DNA of 35,443 bases. Source: Sulfuritalea sp. Lineage in GTDB: Bacteria > Pseudomonadota > Gammaproteobacteria > Burkholderiales > Rhodocyclaceae. The notes beneath the pieces were generated by a model. The model was not told the DNA's origin. It was given only the letters and a program-made list of their open reading frames with translations, and did not search any database. The position numbers and the translations under genes were made by a program. Where the stretch lies: positions 1-35,443 of the forward strand of contig JAIPCF010000021.1 in the NCBI GenBank assembly GCA_021738385.1, read 5' to 3'. Shown here piece by piece: positions 17,501-27,983 of this stretch. Each line of letters starts with the position of its first letter. Position 1 is the stretch's first letter.

Positions 17501-20202
17501 ACCACGCGCCGCCGGTGCGAGTAGGAAACGCGCCGCTTGGCGGTAACGGTGATCTTTTGTCCGGCAACAGGCTTGCCATCCAGATCGAGCGCTACGACAT
17601 TGACCATTGTTTTGTTTCCCTGCGCCACCCATTCGGGAATGCGCATGCCCAGCACTACGGCGGAAGGCCATACCGGCACGCTGCCGTGAATGGTCTGGAT
17701 CTCGCCATTGGGATCGCTGAAGCTCATCTCGGCGTAAATTTCAGCCGGGCCGCGCAGCTTTTCGTTCAGCGCCACATTGAGCTTGCCTGCCCCGGCGTCG
17801 TCCAGTGTCAGCGTTTTCTTGTTGAGAATCAGCCGCTCACGCTCGCGACCGTTGTTAATGCCGAAAGATGCGATTCCGGCTTCGCTGAAACCGATATCGA
17901 AATTGTAATCATCGTAGACCGGTCGATCGGTGTGGCTGGAATACACCGGCCGCAAGGTGGCAGACACCTGCACCGGATGCGTCTTTGCGGCGCCACCGTT
18001 CAGAAATGACAGGCCCAGCGCCAGCGCTACATTTTTCGGTGCCACCTGACGCGTCGATACTCCCTGCACACTGCCGGTAAATGCCGGCAGGCGGAAGTCG
18101 GAAACGCGAAAGCCGGCGTCATCGGCACCCGGCATCTCGAGCTTGTACTGACCGCGCTTGGCCGTCGCCGGGATTTTCCATTGACTCAAGGCCACGCCTT
18201 TCGCGTCCCAACTTAAAGGCAGTTTGTATTCGTCGCCACTGTCATGGCGGAGCGTGGCGTGCTTGGGCAGCGCCGCCACGTCAGCAAAGCGCATGCCGCT
18301 GCTGGCACGCTCACGCGCGATGTGCTTCATAGATACGGTCTGGCCGGGGCGCAGCAAGTTGCGGTCGAACAGAGTGTGGATCAGGCGCGTGCCTTGACTC
18401 TCGCCCCATGTGGGAATGCCGAAACGCCAGGGTTCGATACCCTCGCTCCAGTCGCTGCGCACAAAGCTGTAGTCCTCTTCAAGGCGCGCGCTGGCGAACA
18501 GAAAACCGGCGCCGTCACAGTTCTTTTCAGTCAGCGCCCGATTGACCAGGGCGCGTCCCTTGTCGTCGGTTTGGCCGGACCACAGCAACGTGCCCTTGCA
18601 GTCCGAAATGCGTACTTTGGCGCCCCCCACCGGCTTGCCGCTGTCCAGCGCCGTGACCCAGACCAGTGCGTTGTCGACACCGTGCTTGAAGTGCACCGCC
18701 ATGTTGCTCACCAGCGCAGTGCTGCGCACATACATCGGCTTGGGTTTGCCTTTATCCGTGGCGAGCAAAGCCGCGCCGAGCAGCTTGCTCTCGATTTCGA
18801 CAATGTGAAAGCCGGGCTTTGCCAGCGGGATGCCCAGCACTTCGAATGTGGCACTACCGCCCGGCTTGGGTATGCTGCGCTGAGCCACGCCAGGTTGTTT
18901 CGTCAGAAACGGCAACTCGCGGGCGTAGTAGCTGTCTTCAAACTCCTCGAGTTTGCCGTCGCGCATGCGCTTGACTGTTCTCGTTTGCCGATTGAAGCGA
19001 CTCAGGGCCTGCATCTGGGCAATCACCTCGGCATCGTCGGTCAGTCGAATCTCCTTCATGCTCAGCGTGGCTTCGACATTGCGCAGCGTTACCGGCAGTA
19101 CGCCACCTTCCTTGAGTTCAAGAATGCCGAAATCACCCGCAAATTTCGCCAGTGGCGGCAGCGAACCGGTCTTGAAGCGCAGTGGAAAACTCGCGGCATT
19201 GGACAGCGCGCGGCCCGATTCATCCTTGAAGTCGGCGGGAAGCTCCAGACGGAATTCGGCGTTCTGGTCAAAAGGCTGGGCGAAGACAAAGTGGTTGGCG
19301 GTGTTTTCGCGAGGGCCTTCGCGCTGGGTCGGGTCGAGCGGAAAGCGCTCGCCGCTGGGCGTAATCAGTTTGGTTTTGGCGCGCAGCGAGGCATTTACCG
19401 CGGAAGAAAATTCCAGAGTCAGGTTGGACAACGGCGAACAGGGCGCGCTGGCGCGTTCGCGCTCGCAGCTCAACGTGGCGCGAAATGGTTCCCGCACCGT
19501 ATAGACAAAGCTTTCCTGGCGAGTAGCTTTTGCGCCATTTTCCGCCTCGACGCCTTTACTCCAGACCAGTTTCATCTTGGCGCCGGCCGGCAGCCGTTCA
19601 CTGCAGCTGACAACAACGTCGTCGTTGCCGATGCGCCGCATCACTTTCAGGATTTCCGCACGCTGTTGCTTTGGCAGCAGTCGTACCGGAATACGGTTGC
19701 CGACACCATCTGCCTCGCACCAGACATTCTTTTCCACCGAGGCGGGCTTGATCGGCCCGGCCGGCGTAATTACAAACGCCTGATCTTCCTCAATGCCCTC
19801 GCCCGGCGTGGGGTACACCGCGCGCGGCCACGGTCCCGGTGTAAAGAAACGGTAGCGGCTCTGGCCGCTGACGGCCTCGCCATTGGCTGCCTTGAGTCCG
19901 TGTTTCAGTGTGAATGTGCAGCGCTCACCCGGCTGCAAGGCCCGCTCAAGCTGCCAGGTCCAGGTCTTGGTATCGGTCCATCGCCCAGTGCCGCGGATCT
20001 TGCCGCAGTCAATCCGAAAGGGCGTCAGCCCCCTGCTGCGGCCAAGTGGCACCATGTCGGTACTGAACACCGCCGTGGCGCGCGTTTGCTTATCCACCAG
20101 CTCTTGCGGTGTGAATTGCTGAACCCAGGCTGCCTGTACCGCAAAGGAAAAAGCCAGGCAAACCAGCGCCGAAGCGCTTCTAAACATTGTTGTGATCCGC
20201 AT
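14533..20202 (-). CDS. Bacterial alpha-2-macroglobulin (YfhM-like protease trap)
   Basis: An 1889-residue secreted protein, longer than E. coli YfhM (about 1650). An N-terminal signal sequence (SALVCLAFSFAVQA) directs it to the periplasm; there is no lipobox cysteine at the cleavage site, unlike E. coli ECAM. The MG-domain array is followed by a bait-like region and the thioester motif CLEQ at 1430-1433. This motif lets the protein trap attacking proteases covalently. A typical DSLTEFKLVGIA stretch lies before the thioester domain. The start is either ATG 20202 or ATG 20187, and both leave an intact signal peptide. It leads the A2M, receiver, glycosyltransferase, pbpC cluster. Periplasmic protection against host or competitor proteases is the accepted family role. 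Confidence 0.92.
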   Translation of the reverse strand: MRITTMFRSASALVCLAFSFAVQAAWVQQFTPQELVDKQTRATAVFSTDMVPLGRSRGLTPFRIDCGKIRGTGRWTDTKTWTWQLERALQPGERCTFTLKHGLKAANGEAVSGQSRYRFFTPGPWPRAVYPTPGEGIEEDQAFVITPAGPIKPASVEKNVWCEADGVGNRIPVRLLPKQQRAEILKVMRRIGNDDVVVSCSERLPAGAKMKLVWSKGVEAENGAKATRQESFVYTVREPFRATLSCERERASAPCSPLSNLTLEFSSAVNASLRAKTKLITPSGERFPLDPTQREGPRENTANHFVFAQPFDQNAEFRLELPADFKDESGRALSNAASFPLRFKTGSLPPLAKFAGDFGILELKEGGVLPVTLRNVEATLSMKEIRLTDDAEVIAQMQALSRFNRQTRTVKRMRDGKLEEFEDSYYARELPFLTKQPGVAQRSIPKPGGSATFEVLGIPLAKPGFHIVEIESKLLGAALLATDKGKPKPMYVRSTALVSNMAVHFKHGVDNALVWVTALDSGKPVGGAKVRISDCKGTLLWSGQTDDKGRALVNRALTEKNCDGAGFLFASARLEEDYSFVRSDWSEGIEPWRFGIPTWGESQGTRLIHTLFDRNLLRPGQTVSMKHIARERASSGMRFADVAALPKHATLRHDSGDEYKLPLSWDAKGVALSQWKIPATAKRGQYKLEMPGADDAGFRVSDFRLPAFTGSVQGVSTRQVAPKNVALALGLSFLNGGAAKTHPVQVSATLRPVYSSHTDRPVYDDYNFDIGFSEAGIASFGINNGRERERLILNKKTLTLDDAGAGKLNVALNEKLRGPAEIYAEMSFSDPNGEIQTIHGSVPVWPSAVVLGMRIPEWVAQGNKTMVNVVALDLDGKPVAGQKITVTAKRRVSYSHRRRVVGGFYAYENREEFVELGSVCGGRSNQRGLLHCEPRIDGVGEIYLLAQTHDSEGNVAHSGAGYWNASGSGDPWVTAGNQDRITVVPEQPRYQIGDTARFRVHTPFLDATALITVEAGGMIDSLVRPLSRYSPIIELPVKAAWAPNVFVSVLVMRGRIQPLKWYSLFQWGWREPAAWFRQWWNPQHPSAMVDLAKPSWRMGLAPLGVGTERLRLKVEVKPEKRDYRPREEATVRLTVSTADGQPLPKGAEIAFAAVDQALLELQPNTSWKLLEAMTPRRSYEVNTATAQSQVVGKRHFGRKAVPPGGGGGRAPARELFDTLLTWQPRVKVGADGTAVVKVPINDSLTEFKLVGIASAGTALFGTGSGSIRTQQDLQMISGLPPLVREEDSYQAVLTVRNGTAQAMSVELTARAGSKKLEPKHLVLEAEGATEVSWDVKAPEAEARLDWEFQATDENGAGRDRLKFTQQIAPAVPVTVQHSSFARIDGQLQLPTAPPKDALPGRGGIEVGLSSRLSAPPPGLKRFFEGYPFVCLEQTASVAVGLRDHRRWKDVVDSLPALLDRNGLARYFPDQSSADSPGSVTLTAYLLDIALASGFDLPDEIRTRMENGLAGFVQARFRAPVWAPGRTDARLATKLTALEALTRAGRKPTNTVAALEVNLLRLPSSALIDWYLVLKRLPDLPQRAKKLAAAERELRNRLSYTGGRLQFTTEKSDYWWWMMVNGDSNAFRLIEAVMDEPAWSEDLPKLLRGAQERQTRGHWITTTANTWAAIVLEQYGRRFELDTVSGVTRVRLGEASQEYRWKRGEDKPLLNLPWSAGASTLALQHEGNGKPWASIQALAAIPTSEPRQLGYRINRKVTPLQEKQKGKISRGDLWRVTLNIEAAQDMSWVALSDPIPAGARILGDGGGRDSRIATMTEDKRARRLWPTYVERTFASFRAYYEVMPKGRYSVDYTVRINNAGEFALPPTRVEAMYAPDVFGERPNGKVIVEN
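16502..16525 (+). repeat. Repeat-like sequence inside the A2M gene
   Basis: Matches the dispersed 24-base consensus at 22 of 24 positions. On the coding strand it encodes KVGADGTA, a normal A2M-type strand. Its codon phase is the same as that of the qor match. Confidence 0.4.
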
Positions 20203-20217
20203 GATTGGCGTGGCTTG

Positions 20218-20223
20218 ATTATA
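20218..20223 (-). promoter_or_regulatory. Candidate -10 box upstream of the A2M gene
   Basis: Minus-strand TATAAT, 15 bases before the first ATG. No convincing -35 hexamer is seen at 16-18 bases, so this is only a candidate. If used with ATG 20202 the leader would be very short, which would favour ATG 20187 as the real start. Confidence 0.4.
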
Positions 20224-20280
20224 GCCAGCGAGGCGGGGAGGGCGCGGGAGATGACAGCTAATTTATCCGGCAATTGGGTC

Positions 20281-20304
20281 GCCGTATCACCAGCGCCGAG
20301 TTTT
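20281..20304 (+). repeat. Dispersed 24-bp intergenic repeat, copy 3 (plus orientation)
   Basis: Matches at 23 of 24 positions (GAGTTTT variant). It is followed by CCGCCATTCCTGCGGCTCA (20309-20327); close relatives of this flank also follow copies 6 and 7, so the repeat unit is longer than the 24-base core. It lies between kefC and the A2M gene. Confidence 0.85.
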
Positions 20305-20365
20305 GGCCCCGCCATTCCTGCGGCTCAGCATGCCTTGCCGCTCCGCACAACGGGAATTACTGGGA

Positions 20366-22174
20366 TCACTCGTCCCGTTGCCAACCACTCTCCGCTTTAC
20401 GCTTCTCCTGCCGTTCCAGATCCTGCTGCATTTCCTGCTCGAACTGCTCGCGCGCCTGCCGCACCCGTGCGATCAAATCACCTTCGTCGTGCCGCACGGC
20501 AACCGCGCTCTTGAGAAATTTATGTGAGTAGCGACGAAAATTGTCAGCCAGTTGCCGGGCATGAAAGCGGTCGAAGTCCAGCAGCTCCAGCGCCGATCGC
20601 GCGCTGCGCAGCGAGCTTTCAAATAGTTCGCGCTGTACGTGCTGCACCTGCTGTTCTTCCAGTTCCATGGCGTGCAGCGCATCGCGGGCACGGGCGACGA
20701 TTTGCAACTGGGGAAACTGCTGGCGCAGCATGTGCACGAGTTGCATGCTTTGTGCCTGATCGTCGATGGCGATGACCAGTACGCGCGCCTTGTCCGCCCC
20801 CGCCGCGCGTAGCAGGTCGGCCTGAGTTGCGTCGCCGAAATACACCTTGAAGCCGAAACGCCGCGCTGCGTCTACCGTGTTGGCATCGTGATCGATCACC
20901 GTTGGCTTGATTCCTGCGCCCAGCAGCATGCGGCCCACGGTCTGGCCGTAACGTCCGAAACCGGCGAGCAGAACAGGAGCGTGGTCGTCCTCAATCACGT
21001 CGGCTTCGCGCTCGCTGATTTCGCTGCGGCACCAGCGGTCGAAGACAATCAGCAGCAAGGGCGTGGTGACCATCGACAACGCGGCGATCAGCGTCAGCAG
21101 ATCAGCATCACCCGCCGGCAATGCTTGCGAAACCTTGGCCGCCGCCAACACCACGAAGGCGAACTCGCCCACTTGCGAGAGCAGCACCGCCAGCAGCGCG
21201 CCGGTGCGGCCGCGCAGGCCCACGACACGGGCCACAAGCCATAGCCCGAGAGCCTTGAGCGAGACTACCGCGAGCAGCCCGAAAAGCACCTGTCCCGGCG
21301 CGTCGAGCAGCAAGCCCAACTGCATGCTCATGCCCACGGCAATGAAGAACAGGCCGAGCAACAAACCCTTGAACGGCAAAATGTCGCTTTCCAGCGCGTG
21401 TCGGTATTCCGAGCTGGCCAGCAGGACACCGGCCAGAAATGCCCCGAGGCCCATCGACAGCCCCACGCGCTCCATCAGCGCGGCGACGCCCAGCACCAGC
21501 AGCAGGGCAAAGCCGGTAAACAGCTCGCGCACCTGCAAGCGCGCGATGGCGCGCATGGCCGGGTAGGCCACATAGCGGCCGAAGGCCACCACACCGAGAA
21601 CCGCCGCAATCTGCGCCAGCGGGCCGCTGGCATTCGTCGCCGCATGAGCAGCACCCTCGTTGCCAACCAGCTCTATCGTGCCCAGCGCCGCCGCCAGCCC
21701 CAGCAACGGTATCGCCGCAATGTCCTGGAACAGCAGCATGGAAAACCCGCTCTGTCCGACCGGTGCCGACATCAGATTGCGTTCCTGCAAAATCGCCACG
21801 ACGATGGCGGTGGATGACAAAGCCATGGCCAGGCTGCCCACCAATGCCGCTTGCCAACGCCAGTCGAGCAACAGCCCGAGCGGAAACATCAACGCCGCAC
21901 AGGCCAGCATTTGCAGCGCCCCGCCGCCAAACACCGCCGTGCGCATCGCCCACAGGCGCTTGGGCTCCAGCTCCAGGCCGATCACAAACAGCATCAGCAC
22001 CACACCGAGTTCCGAGGCATGCAGGATGGCCTCGGGGTCGGACACCAGACCGAAGCCGATGGGACCGATCACCACGCCGGCGACCAGATAGCCCATCACC
22101 GAACCCAGGCCCAGGCGCACGGCCAGGGGCACAAACACCAGCGCGGCGAGCAGGAAAAGGATCGCCTGGGTCAT
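20366..22174 (-). CDS. kefC: Glutathione-regulated K+/H+ antiporter, KefC/KefB type
   Basis: A CPA2-family potassium efflux system that acidifies the cytoplasm to protect against electrophiles; it is held closed by glutathione and opened by glutathione adducts. Residues 1-385 form a multi-spanning antiporter domain. The cytoplasmic KTN/RCK domain has GFGRYGQTVGRML near 405 as its nucleotide-binding loop. A long charged C-terminal coil follows. The regulatory loop reads HALESDILPFKG, as in E. coli KefC except that the second acidic position is Leu. The start ATG overlaps the stop of the KefF-like gene (ATGA), as expected for the ancillary subunit pair. KefB/KefC cannot be told apart firmly. 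Confidence 0.9.
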   Translation of the reverse strand: MTQAILFLLAALVFVPLAVRLGLGSVMGYLVAGVVIGPIGFGLVSDPEAILHASELGVVLMLFVIGLELEPKRLWAMRTAVFGGGALQMLACAALMFPLGLLLDWRWQAALVGSLAMALSSTAIVVAILQERNLMSAPVGQSGFSMLLFQDIAAIPLLGLAAALGTIELVGNEGAAHAATNASGPLAQIAAVLGVVAFGRYVAYPAMRAIARLQVRELFTGFALLLVLGVAALMERVGLSMGLGAFLAGVLLASSEYRHALESDILPFKGLLLGLFFIAVGMSMQLGLLLDAPGQVLFGLLAVVSLKALGLWLVARVVGLRGRTGALLAVLLSQVGEFAFVVLAAAKVSQALPAGDADLLTLIAALSMVTTPLLLIVFDRWCRSEISEREADVIEDDHAPVLLAGFGRYGQTVGRMLLGAGIKPTVIDHDANTVDAARRFGFKVYFGDATQADLLRAAGADKARVLVIAIDDQAQSMQLVHMLRQQFPQLQIVARARDALHAMELEEQQVQHVQRELFESSLRSARSALELLDFDRFHARQLADNFRRYSHKFLKSAVAVRHDEGDLIARVRQAREQFEQEMQQDLERQEKRKAESGWQRDE

Positions 22175-22728
22175 GGTTTGTTCGTTGTCGAATGCGTGCT
22201 GGCCTGATACTCGGCAAAGCGTTTCGCCAGCGCTTCACCGGTGGCCTTGCGTTGCTCGGCGCTGGCGGCATGGCCGGCGTGCACCACGAAAGGCGGCAGC
22301 CAATGCATGCCGCAAAAGCGCGCCACATGCTCGATGGGTGCTACAAATTCTTCAAACGGCCGGCCGTGCGCGCCGGTTTCGCTATAGCTGGCGGTGTCGC
22401 CTCCGGCGCTGGTGACCCACCAGGCCGCCTTGCCGTGCAAGTTGCTGGCGCCCTCACCATAGGCCCAGCCGTGGGCCAGCACCTGATCGAACCAGTGCTT
22501 CATCAGCGCCGGCACGCTGTACCAATACACCGGCGTCAGCCACACCACCAGATCGGCGCGCAGCAACGCCTGTTGCTCGGCCGCGACGTCGATGTCGAAA
22601 TCCGGGTAAAGCTCATACAGTGAGCGGACTTCCACCGCGTCCCGCGAGGCAAAAAAGCGGTGCAGGTCCGCCGTGACGACGGACTGACCCGGACGCGGGT
22701 GGGCATGGATTACGAGTGTTGAGAGCAT
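22171..22728 (-). CDS. kefF: KefF/KefG-like NAD(P)H quinone oxidoreductase, ancillary to the K+ efflux system
   Basis: A 185-residue flavodoxin-fold oxidoreductase. The N-terminal VIHAHPRPGQS binds FMN phosphate. LTPVYWYSVPALMKHWFDQVL and the following GWAYGEG are typical of the KefF/YheR/MdaB family. In E. coli the protein binds the KTN domain of its antiporter and is needed for full activity. The ATGA overlap with the antiporter gene supports that partnership. No clear Shine-Dalgarno sequence precedes ATG 22728. Whether it is KefF or KefG is uncertain. Confidence 0.87.
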   Translation of the reverse strand: MLSTLVIHAHPRPGQSVVTADLHRFFASRDAVEVRSLYELYPDFDIDVAAEQQALLRADLVVWLTPVYWYSVPALMKHWFDQVLAHGWAYGEGASNLHGKAAWWVTSAGGDTASYSETGAHGRPFEEFVAPIEHVARFCGMHWLPPFVVHAGHAASAEQRKATGEALAKRFAEYQASTHSTTNKP

Positions 22729-22835
22729 GAGGGCAGGCTGGGCTGGATCATCGCGAACGACACCATAGCACTGTGTTCATGCACGGCTTTGGGGAACACA
22801 AACGCGAGGTCTGACCGCCGATCCCCCAACGCGGG

Positions 22836-24533
22836 TCAGTCGTCGCTCGACTTCTGCGCGGCCATGCCGTGGAAGAACTTGACATTGCCGCGACCGGCCT
22901 GCTTGGCCTGGTACATGGCGACATCGGCGTTCTTCATCAATTCCTTCCAGGAGCCGGCATCGTCGGGATAAATGCTGACGCCGATACTGGGTGTGCATGA
23001 CAGGCGGTTGCCGTCGATCTCGTAAAGCGGCGAGAGCACTTCGAGCAGCTTTTCCGCAACCACGCTTACGTCCTTCATGCCGTGTGTATCCGGCACCAGC
23101 ACAACGAATTCGTCGCCACCGAGGCGGGCGACGGTGTCGATGGCGCGTACGCAGGTTTTCATGCGCTGGACAGCCGCCTTCAGCAACTCGTCGCCGGCCG
23201 CATGGCCGTACCCGTCGTTGACCAGCTTGAAATGATCCAGATCGATGTAGAGCAAGGCGACTTTGGTGCCGATGCGGATGCCGCGCTCGATCGCCTGTTC
23301 CAGCCGGTCGAGCAACAGGCTGCGGTTGGGCGCACCGGTCAACGGGTCGTAATGGGCCAGATTGTCGAGGCGTTCCTCGACGGTCTTGCGTTCTGAGTTG
23401 TCGTAGGCAATGCCCACATAATTCGTCAATTCGCCGTCGGCATTCTTGATGGCGCTGATCGAAAGATACTCCGGATAAATGCCGCCATCCTTGCGGCGAT
23501 CCCAGATATCGCCGCGCCAGTGCCCCGTCTCCTTCAGGGTCGCCCACAATTCGCGGTAAAACTCCTCGTCGTGCCGGCCGGATTTGAGCAGGCTGGGGTT
23601 CTTGCCCAGGGCTTCCTTGGCGTCATAACCGGTGAGGTTCTCGAACGCGCGATTGACCGAAATGATGCGGCCCTTGGCGTCCGTGACCAGGATCGCGTGG
23701 TCGGTCGCCTCGAACGCCTTGATGTAGAGCGAGCTGAGTTGCTCCTCGTGATGCAGCGCGGTGATGTCTTCGCCGATCAGCATGGCGCCTCTGACCCGGC
23801 CCGAATAATCGCGCCAGACAATGGAATGCCACGAAACATGCATCGACTGCTTGTCGCTCGACAACAGTTCGGACTGAAATTCGACGGGAAGCTGGGCACT
23901 CTGAGTTCCGCCTGGATAGAGCCTTTCCAGTAGATCCTGGTCGTTCGGCGCCAGATGGTCCTCGAACAGTTTGCTGCCCGCCAGGCCGGCACCACCGATT
24001 TTGAGCAGCCGGCACAGGCCGCCGTTGGAAAACAGCACATGGCCTCGATCGTCCAGAATCACGGCGATCAATCGGGTTTGCCTGAGCAGGGGAAATACGT
24101 TCTGGATGGAACTTTCCATCTCGGCCTCGCCCTCCTGATAAGGCGTTACATCGAAGCACAGGCTCAGGTGGCCGCACCACTCGCCGGTCGGTGATAGATG
24201 CGGCATGCCCTGACCCATCAACCAGCGATACGCACCGTCTTCGCGCAGATAGCGAAATATCAGGCGAAACTCCTGCCGACTGCGTCGCGCCTCATGCAGC
24301 CCGTCCTCGAGCGGCTTTCGATCGTCGACGTGAACGCCGTCCAACCATCCCTGGCCGAGTTCCGCTGAATACTCGCGGCCCGTGTAGGTGGTCCACGATG
24401 GACTGACAAAAATGCACGAACCTTCCGCATCGCTCATCCACACCAGAATATTGGTTGGGTAAGCGAGAAAATGGAAGCTGGCGTCGTGACCCGGAACCCG
24501 AACCTGATCGGGCAAGGCGCTGTTGTCGTTCAT
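22836..24533 (-). CDS. Diguanylate cyclase with three PAS domains
   Basis: A 565-residue signalling protein that makes cyclic di-GMP. There is no membrane segment, so it is a soluble sensor. PAS 1 (about 20-135, with an R-E-D-G-x-Y-R-W PAC region) is followed by PAS 2 (145-265) and PAS 3 (270-390, LVTDAKGRIISVNRAFENL). The GGDEF domain (400-555) has an intact GGDEF at 472-476, and an RxxD inhibitory site (RAID) at 463-466 predicts product feedback. There is no EAL domain. GGGGGGAG precedes ATG 24533. It is transcribed alone; the PAS ligands cannot be read from the sequence. Confidence 0.93.
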   Translation of the reverse strand: MNDNSALPDQVRVPGHDASFHFLAYPTNILVWMSDAEGSCIFVSPSWTTYTGREYSAELGQGWLDGVHVDDRKPLEDGLHEARRSRQEFRLIFRYLREDGAYRWLMGQGMPHLSPTGEWCGHLSLCFDVTPYQEGEAEMESSIQNVFPLLRQTRLIAVILDDRGHVLFSNGGLCRLLKIGGAGLAGSKLFEDHLAPNDQDLLERLYPGGTQSAQLPVEFQSELLSSDKQSMHVSWHSIVWRDYSGRVRGAMLIGEDITALHHEEQLSSLYIKAFEATDHAILVTDAKGRIISVNRAFENLTGYDAKEALGKNPSLLKSGRHDEEFYRELWATLKETGHWRGDIWDRRKDGGIYPEYLSISAIKNADGELTNYVGIAYDNSERKTVEERLDNLAHYDPLTGAPNRSLLLDRLEQAIERGIRIGTKVALLYIDLDHFKLVNDGYGHAAGDELLKAAVQRMKTCVRAIDTVARLGGDEFVVLVPDTHGMKDVSVVAEKLLEVLSPLYEIDGNRLSCTPSIGVSIYPDDAGSWKELMKNADVAMYQAKQAGRGNVKFFHGMAAQKSSDD

Positions 24534-24572
24534 TACGTTCTCCCCCCGGCGCTGTTTCTTTATATTCAGGCG

Positions 24573-24589
24573 TTGATGTTACGCCAGCA
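24573..24589. repeat. Short inverted repeat upstream of the diguanylate cyclase
   Basis: GGCGT and ACGCC arms separated by seven bases, about 40 bases before the start codon. It could be an operator; support is weak. Confidence 0.25.
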
Positions 24590-24638
24590 CGAGACTAACC
24601 CCCTCGGCCAGTCCCGATATGCAGAAAGATTGGAACGG

Positions 24639-24662
24639 AAAAGTCGGCGCTGGTGACACGGT
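24639..24662 (-). repeat. Dispersed 24-bp intergenic repeat, copy 4 (minus orientation)
   Basis: Matches the consensus on the minus strand at 23 of 24 positions. It is followed on that strand by CCGTTCC. It lies between the ParA stop and the diguanylate cyclase start, so it is in the same orientation as its neighbours here. Confidence 0.85.
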
Positions 24663-24692
24663 GGCACGTGGCGCCTCGCCGCGCCCAAGACC

Positions 24693-25499
24693 TCAGGCGC
24701 GCTTTTTCGCCGCCCGTTTGTCTCGCGCCTTTTTCGCCGCAGCCAGTTCGTCGAACAGCGCGCCAAACTCGAGCGTCACCTTGTGGCTGCGGTCGAGATG
24801 AATCATCGGCCGGGCTTGCTGATGCGATTCCTTGATGCGCACCGATGACGAAAGAAACGACGCCAGCACCGGCAGGCCTTCCTCGCGCAGCTCATTGATG
24901 ATTTGCTGCGGCAGGCTGGCACGGGCCTGGAACTGGTTGATGATGATGCCTTCGATCTCGAGGCCGGCATTGTGGTCGGCACGAATTTCATTGACGTTGT
25001 CGAGCAGACTGTAGAGTGCGCGGCGAGCGAATTCGTCGCAATCGAAGGGGATCAGGCAGGCGTCGGCCGCGATCAATGCCGAACGGGTATAGAAGTGCAG
25101 CGCCGGCGGCGTGTCGATCCAGATTTCGTCGTAGCCTTCCAGCGCGTCAAGTGCTTCACGAAGCTTGTAGATCTTGTAGCGCGACTCGAGTTTGGCTTGC
25201 AGTTCTTCCAGTGCCGGGCCGGAAGGCAGGATGGACAGATTCTCGAAAGGCGTCTCGGTGATGAATTCTTCAGTGGCCAGCGGACGCAGCTTGAAACTCA
25301 GCATCTGGTCGAAAAACTCGTTGGCGGTCAGCTCCAGTTCTCCGGCGGCGGGGCCGAGCAGGTATTGGGTCGAATTGGCTTGCGGATCAAGGTCGATGAC
25401 CAGCGTTCGGGCACCACGCGCAGCGGCGATAGCGGCCAGATTGCAGGTGATGGTGCTCTTGCCGACGCCGCCTTTTTGATTGAATACAACGCGCTTCAT
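24693..25499 (-). CDS. ParA-family ATPase (orphan)
   Basis: A 268-residue P-loop ATPase of the ParA/MinD/Soj superfamily, with the deviant Walker A KGGVGKST at 9-16, DLDPQANST, and WIDTPP as Walker B. The C-terminus is a basic AKKARDKRAAKKRA tail that may bind DNA nonspecifically. There is no ParB or parS nearby, so its cargo is unknown. The start at ATG 25499 is chosen because GGAGGA precedes it; a 27-codon extension to 25580 is rejected. It is divergent from maeB and resembles single chromosomal ParA proteins that position cell structures rather than DNA. Confidence 0.85.
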   Translation of the reverse strand: MKRVVFNQKGGVGKSTITCNLAAIAAARGARTLVIDLDPQANSTQYLLGPAAGELELTANEFFDQMLSFKLRPLATEEFITETPFENLSILPSGPALEELQAKLESRYKIYKLREALDALEGYDEIWIDTPPALHFYTRSALIAADACLIPFDCDEFARRALYSLLDNVNEIRADHNAGLEIEGIIINQFQARASLPQQIINELREEGLPVLASFLSSSVRIKESHQQARPMIHLDRSHKVTLEFGALFDELAAAKKARDKRAAKKRA

Positions 25500-25625
25500 G
25501 TGATTTCCTCCGGTCTGGGGCGCGAATTTTATCAAGTCGCCCGCCCGCTCGTGGATTTCCGTAATGGTCCTGTCAGCCATGGAGGACTATCATTCCGCGA
25601 CTCCTCCGCACTCGGGAAATTTGCG

Positions 25626-27920
<2,295 letters not shown>

Positions 27921-27923
27921 AAC

Positions 27924-27947
27924 GCCGTAGCGCCATCGCCGACTTTT
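27924..27947 (+). repeat. Dispersed 24-bp intergenic repeat, copy 5 (plus orientation), with perfect hairpin
   Basis: Matches at 23 of 24 positions and starts three bases after the maeB stop. Its 3' part plus flank (27938-27954) forms GCCGAC-TTTTG-GTCGGC, a perfect six-base stem. It lies between convergent genes, so this copy may work as a terminator, though no T run follows. Confidence 0.8.
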
Positions 27948-27983
27948 GGTCGGCGGCAGGCGGGCCGGAAGTTGCTGCGCGAC

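Noticed and set aside
18244-20514. 756-codon plus-strand ORF
   Set aside because: Lies antisense to the A2M gene, shows no recognisable domain, and its composition is what a GC-rich antisense frame gives.
24903-25625. In-frame upstream extension of maeB giving a ~1005-residue protein
   Set aside because: It is antisense to the well-supported ParA gene, and MaeB proteins begin at the MTTEQ start at 25626.
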